The notes beneath the pieces are model-generated. The model saw only the letters and a list, made by a program, of their open reading frames with translations. It had not been told where the DNA came from and ran no database searches. From Proteiniphilum sp. (GTDB lineage Bacteria; Bacteroidota; Bacteroidia; Bacteroidales; Dysgonomonadaceae), in contig JADMKJ010000026.1 of NCBI GenBank assembly GCA_015478855.1, forward strand, positions 115,289 to 175,927: 60,639 nt of DNA, in the 5' to 3' direction. This document shows positions 19,424-27,401 of the stretch, piece after piece. Numbering within the stretch: position 1 is the stretch's first letter; every line of letters starts with the position of its first letter. Both the position numbers and the translations under genes were made by a program.

Positions 19424-20116
19424 ATGTTACCATCATATTACGAGAACAACACACATTTTCTGATAGCTGTGGATTGCATCATTTTTGGTTTCAGGAAAAA
19501 GGAACTTCACGTGCTGCTTACCCGTCGCCCTGTTGAACCACTGAAAAACGAATGGTCGCTCATGGGTGGGTTTATGGAAGAGAATGAGAGCCTTACCCAT
19601 GCAGCTGAGAAAGTACTCTTCCGTTACACACAACAGAAAAACATCTACATGGAACAGGTGGGTGCCTATGGAGAGGTTGAGCGCGATTCCGGCGGCAGGG
19701 TTATATCCGTTGCCTTCTATGCACTGGTCAAGATGGAGAATTTCGACACCACGCTGGCACGTAAGTTCGATGCCAGATGGATCAATGTGACAGAGCTCCC
19801 GGAACTGGTGTTCGATCACAACCGTATGGTACGGGATGCCCTGACACTTCTGCAGTACAAGGTATCTACGGAGCCCGTCATCTTCAATTTCTTTGATGAG
19901 AAATTCACCCTACCTGCTTTGCAGGACCTGTATGAAGCGATCTACCAGATACCGCTTGATAAGCGTAATTTCCGAAAGAAGCTGGGGACCATGGATCTGC
20001 TCGATAAACTGGAATTGAAAGACAAGGAAAGCTCTAAGAGGGGAGCTTACTATTACTCTTTCAGCCGGGAGAGATATATGGATCTGATAAAAGCCGGAAG
20101 AAGGTTTTCAATGTGA
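19424..20116 (+). CDS. Nudix-domain transcriptional regulator (NrtR/AraR-like)
   Basis: A 230-residue protein: an N-terminal Nudix-like fold (about 10-135; LLTRRPVEPLKNEWSLMGGF) that lacks the full catalytic Nudix box (GxxxExxxxxxxREUxEE), followed by a winged-helix domain (FTLPALQDLYEAIYQIPLDKRNFRKK, read in parts, about 160-200). This layout is that of NrtR and of the Bacteroides arabinose regulator AraR. Immediately downstream of galK, it is a good candidate for a galactose-cluster regulator. I choose the ATG at 19424; a GTG at 19343 would add 27 residues unlike the family. Confidence 0.82.
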   Translation: MLPSYYENNTHFLIAVDCIIFGFRKKELHVLLTRRPVEPLKNEWSLMGGFMEENESLTHAAEKVLFRYTQQKNIYMEQVGAYGEVERDSGGRVISVAFYALVKMENFDTTLARKFDARWINVTELPELVFDHNRMVRDALTLLQYKVSTEPVIFNFFDEKFTLPALQDLYEAIYQIPLDKRNFRKKLGTMDLLDKLELKDKESSKRGAYYYSFSRERYMDLIKAGRRFSM

Positions 20117-20139
20117 TGAAACCTTCTCCTGTATGATAT

Positions 20140-20841
20140 TCAATTTTTAAGATAGTAATTGATCGTGGTAACCACACGCACGTTCTTGATGAATGGTGTG
20201 TTGGCATCCCGGTCAGAAATGGTGAACTGACCCTGTGAAGCATCCCGTATTTTTCCCAGTTTACTTCCCGAGTCGATGGCAAATTTCTCTGCGGCTAATC
20301 TAGCATTTTTGGTCGCCTCCTCAATCATCTGTGGTTTGATGTCATTCAAACCCGTAAATTCGTAAAGGGTGTTAAAGCGATAATCACCTCCGGTGATGGC
20401 AACACCCTGTTTCAGTAGTTCTGTCTGCCCCGAGATCAGCCCGCGTATTTTCTCCACATCTTTAGAGGTGACTGTGATAACCGATGTGGCATTATAGCGG
20501 TATTGAGGTGCTTGTGCGGAATAACGCTCAGCCTCCATGTCAATGATCTCCGGTGCCGCCACACTTAACTCCTCCTCAGTGACACCATTGGCCTTCAGGA
20601 AAGCGACGATGGTATTGTTTTTTGTTTGAATATTGTTATATAACGTCAGCAGATCGTTTCCCAACTCCTTGTACATCAAGGGCCATACTACCTTATCTGC
20701 CGCTACCTCCATCTCGGCCAGCCCCTTCACACTCACCACACGGTCTCTGTCTTTAAAATTGCTGATGCCGGCATTGATCATGAAACCTATCAGTGCCAAT
20801 CCGACGGCTAGTATAAACGCTTCAATGATTTTGTTATTCAT
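20140..20841 (-). CDS. SIMPL domain-containing protein (DUF541)
   Basis: A 233-residue protein with an N-terminal membrane anchor or uncleaved signal (about residues 7-25) and a periplasmic SIMPL/DUF541 domain (VVSVKGLAEMEVAADKVVW to the end). Family function is poorly defined. It converges on the Nudix regulator gene. Confidence 0.82.
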   Translation of the reverse strand: MNNKIIEAFILAVGLALIGFMINAGISNFKDRDRVVSVKGLAEMEVAADKVVWPLMYKELGNDLLTLYNNIQTKNNTIVAFLKANGVTEEELSVAAPEIIDMEAERYSAQAPQYRYNATSVITVTSKDVEKIRGLISGQTELLKQGVAITGGDYRFNTLYEFTGLNDIKPQMIEEATKNARLAAEKFAIDSGSKLGKIRDASQGQFTISDRDANTPFIKNVRVVTTINYYLKN

Positions 20842-20926
20842 ATTTTCAATTTATATATATTATAGTTATAAACAGTTCCAACGTCATTTATGTTTGAAGA
20901 AAAGTGCTTCTTCTGGAAAAAACAGT

Positions 20927-20934
20927 TAATTTTG
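20927..20934 (+). promoter_or_regulatory. -7 box before the small membrane protein gene
   Basis: TAATTTTG matches TAnnTTTG and sits about 30 bp before the ATG at 20965, supporting that the small gene is expressed. Confidence 0.45.
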
Positions 20935-20964
20935 CAGGAAGACAAAACCAATGTAATATAGATA

Positions 20965-21171
20965 ATGACACGACTGAAAAAAAGTACGGCTACCATCCTG
21001 GCGACATTAGCCGGAGTACTGTTGGCTGCCGGATATCTCCTTTTTGGAGCATGGAGAGGATGGGAATACATATTGGGTTTCTTTCCAATCATCACCATTG
21101 TGGTGGTGATAGTAGGGGTCGTCTTATGGATCCTGGAGATGAGTAAGGAGAAAAAGAAGGAGGAGCAGTGA
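20965..21171 (+). CDS. Small two-helix membrane protein
   Basis: 68 residues: a basic N-terminus (MTRLKKS), a hydrophobic helix (about 9-27), a short loop with WRGWEY, a second helix (about 36-57) and a charged tail (MSKEKKKEEQ). No family is recognised. The positive ends with two helices suggest both termini in the cytosol. It sits alone between the minus-strand SIMPL gene and the minus-strand GT/GH130 operon. Confidence 0.6.
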   Translation: MTRLKKSTATILATLAGVLLAAGYLLFGAWRGWEYILGFFPIITIVVVIVGVVLWILEMSKEKKKEEQ

Positions 21172-21249
21172 TCATTCCGATCATAAAACAAACAGAAGCT
21201 TACCTCTCATACTATCCTCTATTGATTTTGGATAGATAAATAATCCTGT

Positions 21250-22272
21250 TCAGCTGACATACCCGTTCACAATTTTATCGTACACTTCGATATATCGCTT
21301 CGCCATGATCTCCTTGCTGAAGTTTTGCTCCACATGCTCTCTGCAGGAGTGACGACTGATGCTGTCTATACTCTTTATTTTCTCTATGGCTTCCTCCTTG
21401 TTCTCCACAAGGAATCCAGTCTCACCATCAATGATAAGTTCAGGCATACTTCCCTTATTATAAGCCACTACCGGTGTACCGCATGCCATCGCCTCCACAA
21501 TGGAGAGGCCGAAAGGTTCATTGAAACTGATAGGATGCAACAGCAGCATGGCATTACCCAGTAAAGCATCTCGCCTGTCGTCACCTATACTGCCTATATA
21601 TTCTATTTTCCCCTCTTTCAAAAAAGGTTTTACATGCATGTTGAAATAGCCTTCATCCTGAATGATCCCGGCAATGAGTAGCCGTATTTTCAGTGCCAGC
21701 GCGATCTCTACTGCCTCTTTTGTTCCTTTGTCAGGGTGAATACGACCGTAGTAGAGCATGTAGTCACCCGCAGGTTGGGCGTTATAGGTGAAGTGATCAG
21801 TGTCAATACCGTGGTGAATGGTGGAAATATAATCCAGTTCGGGCGATCGGTCTGCATCACTTATCGACACGTAGTGCGTGCGGTGATTATACTTTTTAAA
21901 GACCGGCATAATGCGCGGTGAGGAGAAACCATGTATGGTGGTTACGACCGGTGTGTCAGTCAGGCCTGAGTAGGATAAAGGCAGGAAATCGAACTGGTTG
22001 TGTATGAGATCAAACTCATCCGCATGATCGAAGCAGCTGGAGATGTGCAGGCACTCCCACACCTTGGCGTCGATATGTTTATCCTCCTCATATCCCCTGG
22101 GACAAACCGACTTCAGTGTAGCTCCTGTGATGGAATCGCCTGTAGCGAAGAGAGTAACATCAACCCCGTTTTTTACCAATTCCTCCGTCAACAGTGAAGT
22201 GACCAGCTCCCATGGGCCGTAGTGGACGGGAGGAGTGCGCCAGGCGATAGGTGATAACATTGCTATCTTCAT
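21250..22272 (-). CDS. Glycosyltransferase family 4 protein
   Basis: A 340-residue GT-B retaining glycosyltransferase. The C-terminal donor-binding domain shows YYGRIHPDKGTKEAVEIA (about 170) and the E-x7-E motif in FNEPFGLSIVEAMACGTPVVA (about 247-267). The N-terminus GPWELVTSLLTEELVKNGVDV is typical of acceptor domains. No signal peptide; cytosolic. Its ATG overlaps the GH130 stop codon by 4 bp (ATGA), so it is translationally coupled as the last gene of a three-gene operon. Donor and acceptor unknown; a mannosyltransferase is a guess from the GH130 neighbour. Confidence 0.88.
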   Translation of the reverse strand: MKIAMLSPIAWRTPPVHYGPWELVTSLLTEELVKNGVDVTLFATGDSITGATLKSVCPRGYEEDKHIDAKVWECLHISSCFDHADEFDLIHNQFDFLPLSYSGLTDTPVVTTIHGFSSPRIMPVFKKYNHRTHYVSISDADRSPELDYISTIHHGIDTDHFTYNAQPAGDYMLYYGRIHPDKGTKEAVEIALALKIRLLIAGIIQDEGYFNMHVKPFLKEGKIEYIGSIGDDRRDALLGNAMLLLHPISFNEPFGLSIVEAMACGTPVVAYNKGSMPELIIDGETGFLVENKEEAIEKIKSIDSISRHSCREHVEQNFSKEIMAKRYIEVYDKIVNGYVS

Positions 22273-23711
22273 ATCTTCATTTCTTCCAATAACTCATCCA
22301 GACTTATAGTGGCAAAGGTCGTCAACACATCTCCAATGGCATAGGGTAGTATAAGCGTGCGGTCCATCACCATGGCACCACAGGTGTAAATCACATTGGG
22401 GACATAGCCTGAGCTCTCCTCTTTAGTGGGTGTGAGCAATGGCTTTTTTAGCCGCCCGATCACCTTTAGCGGATCTTCTTTATCGAGTAGCAGCGCTCCC
22501 AGCGAGTAGGTTCTTACAGGCCCCACACCATGCGTGATCACCAGCCACCCCTCATCGATCTCAATGGGGGAGCCGCAGTTGCCTATCTGTATCAGTTCCC
22601 ACTCGTAGGTAGGTTTCATCAACGGCTGATAATCATACCAGAAATAGAGATTATCCGATTTCATGATATAGAGTGATTCATTGTCCTGACGTCCCAGCAT
22701 CATGTAATTCCCATCTATCTTCCTCGGAAATAGAGCCATCCCTTTGTTGCTTACTGCCGGTCCGTTGAGCGTGGAGATCCTGAATTGTTTGAAATCGACT
22801 GTCTCCAGCATCTCCGGCATGATGGTCTTTCCATTGTATGCCGTGAAGGTAGCATAGTAGATCACACGCTGGTCCTCCTGCGTGAACCGTACAAACCGGG
22901 CATCCTCCAGCCCGTTACTCTGCGAGGGTGAGGCAGGGTAGATAGCCCTTTCTGTGATATTGTCCGTGGGAAAATCAAGCGAGAAATTAGAGAGAGCCAG
23001 CGACCGGATGTTGTTCATAGAGGCCTCAAGCTCTTCCGTACTGACGGTTATATTCTCCTTGAATGCCCTGCTGATCACTTTCGACAGCTCTTCATAAGAA
23101 AACTCATCGGGCATACCATCAATCAATGGTCTGTTCAAACTGGTCAGTATTCCCAGCTCATGTGCCTTCTTTGTAAACTGCTTCTTCTCATAATAATGCT
23201 GGGTACGCTCGGGCTCGTAAATTACCGGTGAATTTTCTGCTACAGTGATATTGCAATCGGCATCTATTTCACCTTCCATAAAGGTGATGGATGAGATATG
23301 ACCTTCACCGATAGCCCTGAGGCTGACGATAAAGCGGAGTACACCCTTTTTATCCTGCACGGGATGAGGTACGATGGATGGATTGAAGAGCGCGGTAGAT
23401 TCCAATGCATATTGCTGGGTGAAGAAGGAACCGATGAATCGTTTATCATCATCGGTCAGCTTCATATTCGTGGGCATGCGGTGCTCTATGAAACCGTAAT
23501 GTTTCAGGAATATCTGTCGGAATCTCTCCGCAGGTACTTCAATCCTTTCATAGATACTTTCGAGTATTGGAAGACGTTCGTTCTGCGGGATCGAGAAGGC
23601 TCTTAACAGAATATGGTCCACCTGTGACTTGCGGCCTGGAATAAAGGGGCGTACCAGTGTCCGCCTCGAAGAGGGTACTATTTGTATGGGATGTCGGTGC
23701 ATTTGTATCAT
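22269..23711 (-). CDS. GH130 family glycoside phosphorylase/hydrolase
   Basis: A 480-residue five-bladed-propeller enzyme of the GH130 (formerly DUF377/PH1107-related) family, known for phosphorolysis or hydrolysis of beta-mannosides. The family catalytic-Asp region is NGLEDARFVRF (about 285); AVSNKGMALFPRKIDGNYMML and GNCGSPIEIDEGWLVITHG follow in the expected order. A N-terminal helical extension of about 90 residues precedes the propeller. No signal peptide, which favours intracellular action. It overlaps both neighbours by ATGA, tying its output to the two glycosyltransferases. Whether it is a phosphorylase or hydrolase cannot be read with confidence. Confidence 0.85.
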   Translation of the reverse strand: MIQMHRHPIQIVPSSRRTLVRPFIPGRKSQVDHILLRAFSIPQNERLPILESIYERIEVPAERFRQIFLKHYGFIEHRMPTNMKLTDDDKRFIGSFFTQQYALESTALFNPSIVPHPVQDKKGVLRFIVSLRAIGEGHISSITFMEGEIDADCNITVAENSPVIYEPERTQHYYEKKQFTKKAHELGILTSLNRPLIDGMPDEFSYEELSKVISRAFKENITVSTEELEASMNNIRSLALSNFSLDFPTDNITERAIYPASPSQSNGLEDARFVRFTQEDQRVIYYATFTAYNGKTIMPEMLETVDFKQFRISTLNGPAVSNKGMALFPRKIDGNYMMLGRQDNESLYIMKSDNLYFWYDYQPLMKPTYEWELIQIGNCGSPIEIDEGWLVITHGVGPVRTYSLGALLLDKEDPLKVIGRLKKPLLTPTKEESSGYVPNVIYTCGAMVMDRTLILPYAIGDVLTTFATISLDELLEEMKI

Positions 23712-25939
23712 ACCAGTAAATTATTTTTGTGACGAAGATAGAAAGAGATGCTCATCAATGACATAAGCCATGAGATTGTGGATTCGGCTCCCTGGTTCAG
23801 GTTCACCCCTCCCGGGTGAAGACCGTCGCGACAGCCACCCGTGGCAAAATCATAGACAGGCTGTGCACAGTCATTCTCACCTGTGAACCAGTAAAAAGCT
23901 TTCAGTGCATAGTCAGCATATGTACCATCCTTCTTAAACTCCTCCGCCTGGAGACAGGCATCAATCATGCCGTTGGCTTCGAGGGGCTGCTGATCGAAGT
24001 GTGCTTTCCCTTGTGGGGTGAGCCATCCCTCATTGCCCACAGGTGAGAAGATCTCATTGCTGAATTGTTTTTCGATCAGCCAGTCCAGTACCTTCAGGCC
24101 CCGACTTATCAGCTTCTCCTCTTTTAAAAAGATCCCTGCATGGATCATGGCATGAGGTATGCGACTGTTGGCATAGCTCACCTTCTCATCAAACCAGAGC
24201 CACTCCTCATCTATTGTTTTATCAAACAGGGTATATAGTTTCTTCGTAGATGCAACAAGTTTTTCAATCACTTCTGCATCACCATGTATTTTGGCGTGAT
24301 GAGCCAGCCCCAGGGTGGCATATGACAATGCACGTGGATGGGTCAACATATCTATCTGAGGCAATACTTTCTCAAACAGGTAGTTGGAGTGATGATAGAA
24401 GTTACACACATTTGTGTAGGCTGAGGTGAATCCAAGAGCCCACGCTGCTCTGCCTATACTGTCTTCAGACCCCTCCCGCTCCAACCACTGCCTTTCATAG
24501 TTCATGAAGTTTCTGAATTTACCGGTTTCTGGATTGAAGGCATAATCAATGAACGAGAGGTAGATGCTGGTGAGCCTGTTGAGTTCATCCACATCCTGTA
24601 TTTCGTTCTGCAGCATCACCGCCAACAACAACGCCCGGGCATTATCATCAGTGCAGTAACCATGATTCCTGTCGGGTACATTGAATTTAGCATGTTGCAG
24701 GATCCCTGTGTAATCTGTCAGTACATGGAGATGATCCAGCTTGATGGGGGGAAGTACAAATTTCGATTCAATCACTGCCGCAGGCTCAGAGAGCGCTCTG
24801 ACGCTGTCTTCGGCTATCATCTTCTCTACAAGGTCGTAATACTGTCTGCCTATCTTGGGCCAATAACACTCACTGGCCAGGTTAAACGCGTTTTGAGCGA
24901 TGGTTTTTCGTTTTGTTTCATCATCCAGCAGCTCATTGATTCTTTCAGCCAGCTGATCAGCATTTTTAAAATCGAACAACAACCCTCTCTCATTGGCAAG
25001 CATCTCTTTTGCGTACCAGAAGGGAGTGGAGATGATAGGTTTAGCTGCAGCCATAGTGTAGATGAGTGTCCCCGATGAGATCTGCTTCTCACCCAGGTAA
25101 GGAATCACATAGATGTCACACAGTTCCAGGTAACTGAACAACTCCTCGTTGGAGACAAACCGGTTGATGAAGATCACATTGTTCTCCAGATTCAACTTGT
25201 TCACCAGCCTGATGAGCATGAGCCGGTAATCTTCACCTTCATGCTTTATCACATGAGGGTGTGTAGCTCCCAGAACGATATAAACTGTATCGGGATGTTT
25301 TTTTATAACTTCAGGCAACGCATTGATAACTACTTCAATAGATTTATTCCTGGAGAGTAGCCCAAAAGTAAGCAGCACCTTCTTATGTTCAACGCCCAGC
25401 TTCTTTCTGAGGCTGAAGATATCTTTGGTTCCATTCTGATGCACCCCATGGTGTATGTGTATACATTTTGTGTCCGGTATTTCGTAGACACTACGGAGTA
25501 GGTCGATGCCCTTTTGCGAGATACAAACCAGCTTTTGAGAGATGCGTGCCAGTTCGTTGACCACATGCCTCTGGTTTTCTGTGGGATCATCCAACACGGT
25601 ATGCAGCGTGACGACGACGGGTATGCGCAGACGTTTCAGCAGTTGAATGATGTGTATGCCATCCTGACCACCGTAAATACCAAACTCATGCTGCACGATC
25701 ACCGCATCGAAATTATTAGAGTTAAGGTATTCAGCAGCGTTGATATAGGAGGCCATCACATTCTGCTCAATCTCAAAGACCACATCATCAGGGTAATCAT
25801 ACCTGTTTAATCCGTCATTCATCGCTACCACTGCTGTGGTCACACCATTCTCCTTTATTCCGTCATTTAAATCTTTTGTAAATGTGGCAATACCACATTT
25901 ACGGGGGGGGTAATTCCCTATTATTGCAATCTTATTCAT
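23708..25939 (-). CDS. GT4 glycosyltransferase fused to a C-terminal helical (alpha/alpha-toroid-like) domain
   Basis: A 743-residue two-part protein. Residues 1 to about 380 are a GT-B glycosyltransferase (GNYPPRKCGIATFTKDL at the start, VIVQHEFGIYGG, LTFGLLSRNKSIEVVI, and a degenerate C-terminal E-x7-E region around SSGTLIYTMAAAKPIIS). Residues about 400-743 are rich in paired helices with aromatic/acidic motifs (HGYCTDDNARALLLA, GRAAWALGFTSAY, NQGAESTISWL), like six-hairpin glycosidase-type folds; catalytic role unknown. First gene of the operon. No promoter with a full consensus was found upstream. Confidence 0.8.
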   Translation of the reverse strand: MNKIAIIGNYPPRKCGIATFTKDLNDGIKENGVTTAVVAMNDGLNRYDYPDDVVFEIEQNVMASYINAAEYLNSNNFDAVIVQHEFGIYGGQDGIHIIQLLKRLRIPVVVTLHTVLDDPTENQRHVVNELARISQKLVCISQKGIDLLRSVYEIPDTKCIHIHHGVHQNGTKDIFSLRKKLGVEHKKVLLTFGLLSRNKSIEVVINALPEVIKKHPDTVYIVLGATHPHVIKHEGEDYRLMLIRLVNKLNLENNVIFINRFVSNEELFSYLELCDIYVIPYLGEKQISSGTLIYTMAAAKPIISTPFWYAKEMLANERGLLFDFKNADQLAERINELLDDETKRKTIAQNAFNLASECYWPKIGRQYYDLVEKMIAEDSVRALSEPAAVIESKFVLPPIKLDHLHVLTDYTGILQHAKFNVPDRNHGYCTDDNARALLLAVMLQNEIQDVDELNRLTSIYLSFIDYAFNPETGKFRNFMNYERQWLEREGSEDSIGRAAWALGFTSAYTNVCNFYHHSNYLFEKVLPQIDMLTHPRALSYATLGLAHHAKIHGDAEVIEKLVASTKKLYTLFDKTIDEEWLWFDEKVSYANSRIPHAMIHAGIFLKEEKLISRGLKVLDWLIEKQFSNEIFSPVGNEGWLTPQGKAHFDQQPLEANGMIDACLQAEEFKKDGTYADYALKAFYWFTGENDCAQPVYDFATGGCRDGLHPGGVNLNQGAESTISWLMSLMSISFYLRHKNNLLV

Positions 25940-26313
25940 ATTATTCCGACAAAAGATTTTATGCAGTCTGCATATTTACATTCATTGTATACAGATTATA
26001 CCACTATAAACAGATGAAAGTGATTTAGTTTTGTTAAAAATATAGAAACGTTACTATTTCAGGTGGTTTTATGCGAGAATTGTTTCAATATTATCTCTGT
26101 ATTATCTCTGTGAGTCAATAGTAAATTAACAGGCTAAAGCTTCAATTAAACTGCAATGTAGCACTTTTTTTGCTTATTTCTCCCTCTTCTTAGGGAAGAA
26201 GCACCTAATATGTTCTTCCGGATAAGATCCCGCTATTGTAACGTTACAGTTTTTTTTTTATCTTTGTACCCTAATATCAATAGGTATCAAATCAACAAAA
26301 CAACAGAGGCACT
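25940..26313. other. Divergent intergenic region between the GT/GH130 operon and carA
   Basis: 374 bp without a gene. It contains the carA promoter (26236-26266), a second plus-strand TAGTTTTG -7-like box at 26026-26033, and AT-rich sequence. I find no clear minus-strand consensus promoter for the glycosyltransferase operon and no riboswitch-like fold. Confidence 0.5.
26236..26266 (+). promoter_or_regulatory. Promoter of the carA-carB1-carB2 operon
   Basis: TTG (26236-26238), 20 bp, then TATCTTTG (26259-26266), an exact Bacteroidota-type promoter. The expected leader is about 40 nt, too short for a pyrimidine attenuator. Confidence 0.7.
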
Positions 26314-27384
26314 ATGCACAGAGACATACCGGTGCGGTTGATCCTTGAAAACGGGCTGGTTTTTCACGGACGATCGTTTGGAGCCCAACAGGCATCATCG
26401 GGAGAAGTGGTTTTCAATACGGCCATGGTCGGTTATCCTGAAAGCCTGACAGACCCCTCCTACGAAGGACAGATTTTAACACTCACATATCCCATCATCG
26501 GAAATTACGGAGTTCCCGCCCAGAGCGAAACAGACGGAATTTCCGATTTTTTTGAGTCCCAACGGATCCATGTCAGCGGACTCATCGTACAGGATTACTG
26601 TGATCTCTACTCACACTGGAATGGTGTGATGAGCCTGGGAGAATGGCTCAGTGAAGAGGGTGTCCCGGGCATCTATGGAATTGATACGCGCATGCTCACC
26701 AAGATTCTGAGAGAGAAGGGATCCATGCTGGGTAAGATCGTGTATGACCGGGAAGATGAGATCGCCTTTTACGATCCGGAGAAGGAGAACCAGGTAGCAA
26801 AAGTGAGCTGCAGGGAGGTGACAGAATATGGAGGGGGCGAAAAGAGGGTGGTGATGATTGATTGCGGCGTGAAGCTGAATATCGTGCGAGAGCTGATCAA
26901 ACAGGATGTTCAACTGATACGTGTACCCTGGGACTACGATTTCAGTCATATCGATTATGATGGTCTTTTTATCTCTAACGGACCCGGTAATCCCGATTAT
27001 TGCGGGATCACCGTAGATCATATCCGTGAGGCGATGCAAAAGGAGAAGCCTGTGTTCGGTATCTGCATGGGCAACCAGCTCCTCGCCAAAGCGGCGGGAG
27101 CCAACACCTACAAGCTGAAATATGGTCACCGCAGCCACAATCAGCCGGTACGGAGGGTGGGCACAAACAGCTGTTTCATCACTTCCCAGAACCATGGTTA
27201 TGCCGTGGATGAGTCACTCCTGGGAGTTGAGTGGGAGCCCTACTTCGTGAATATGAATGACGGCACCAATGAAGGGATAAGGCACAAAACCAAACCCTTC
27301 TTCTCGGTTCAGTTTCACCCGGAAGCAAGCAGCGGACCGACCGACACACGTTTTTTCTTTGAGGATTTCGTGAAGATGCTTTAA
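26314..27384 (+). CDS. carA: Carbamoyl-phosphate synthase small (glutaminase) subunit
   Basis: Hydrolyses glutamine and passes ammonia to CarB. The 356 residues have the N-terminal CPSase_sm domain (MVGYPESLTDPSYEGQ; SHWNGVMSLGEWL) and a class I amidotransferase with nucleophile in GICMGNQLLAKAAGA (about residue 247), and HPE in VQFHPEASSG (about 341). The elbow residue after the Gly is Asn where GLGHQ-type proteins have His. The wording of the sequence (LILENG, FNTAMVGYPE, SQNHGYAV, DGTNEGIRHK) recalls eukaryotic CAD more than E. coli CarA (comparison from memory). First gene of the car operon; 17 bp before carB1. Confidence 0.95.
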   Translation: MHRDIPVRLILENGLVFHGRSFGAQQASSGEVVFNTAMVGYPESLTDPSYEGQILTLTYPIIGNYGVPAQSETDGISDFFESQRIHVSGLIVQDYCDLYSHWNGVMSLGEWLSEEGVPGIYGIDTRMLTKILREKGSMLGKIVYDREDEIAFYDPEKENQVAKVSCREVTEYGGGEKRVVMIDCGVKLNIVRELIKQDVQLIRVPWDYDFSHIDYDGLFISNGPGNPDYCGITVDHIREAMQKEKPVFGICMGNQLLAKAAGANTYKLKYGHRSHNQPVRRVGTNSCFITSQNHGYAVDESLLGVEWEPYFVNMNDGTNEGIRHKTKPFFSVQFHPEASSGPTDTRFFFEDFVKML

Positions 27385-27401
27385 TCGATAAATTGCAGAG
27401 A

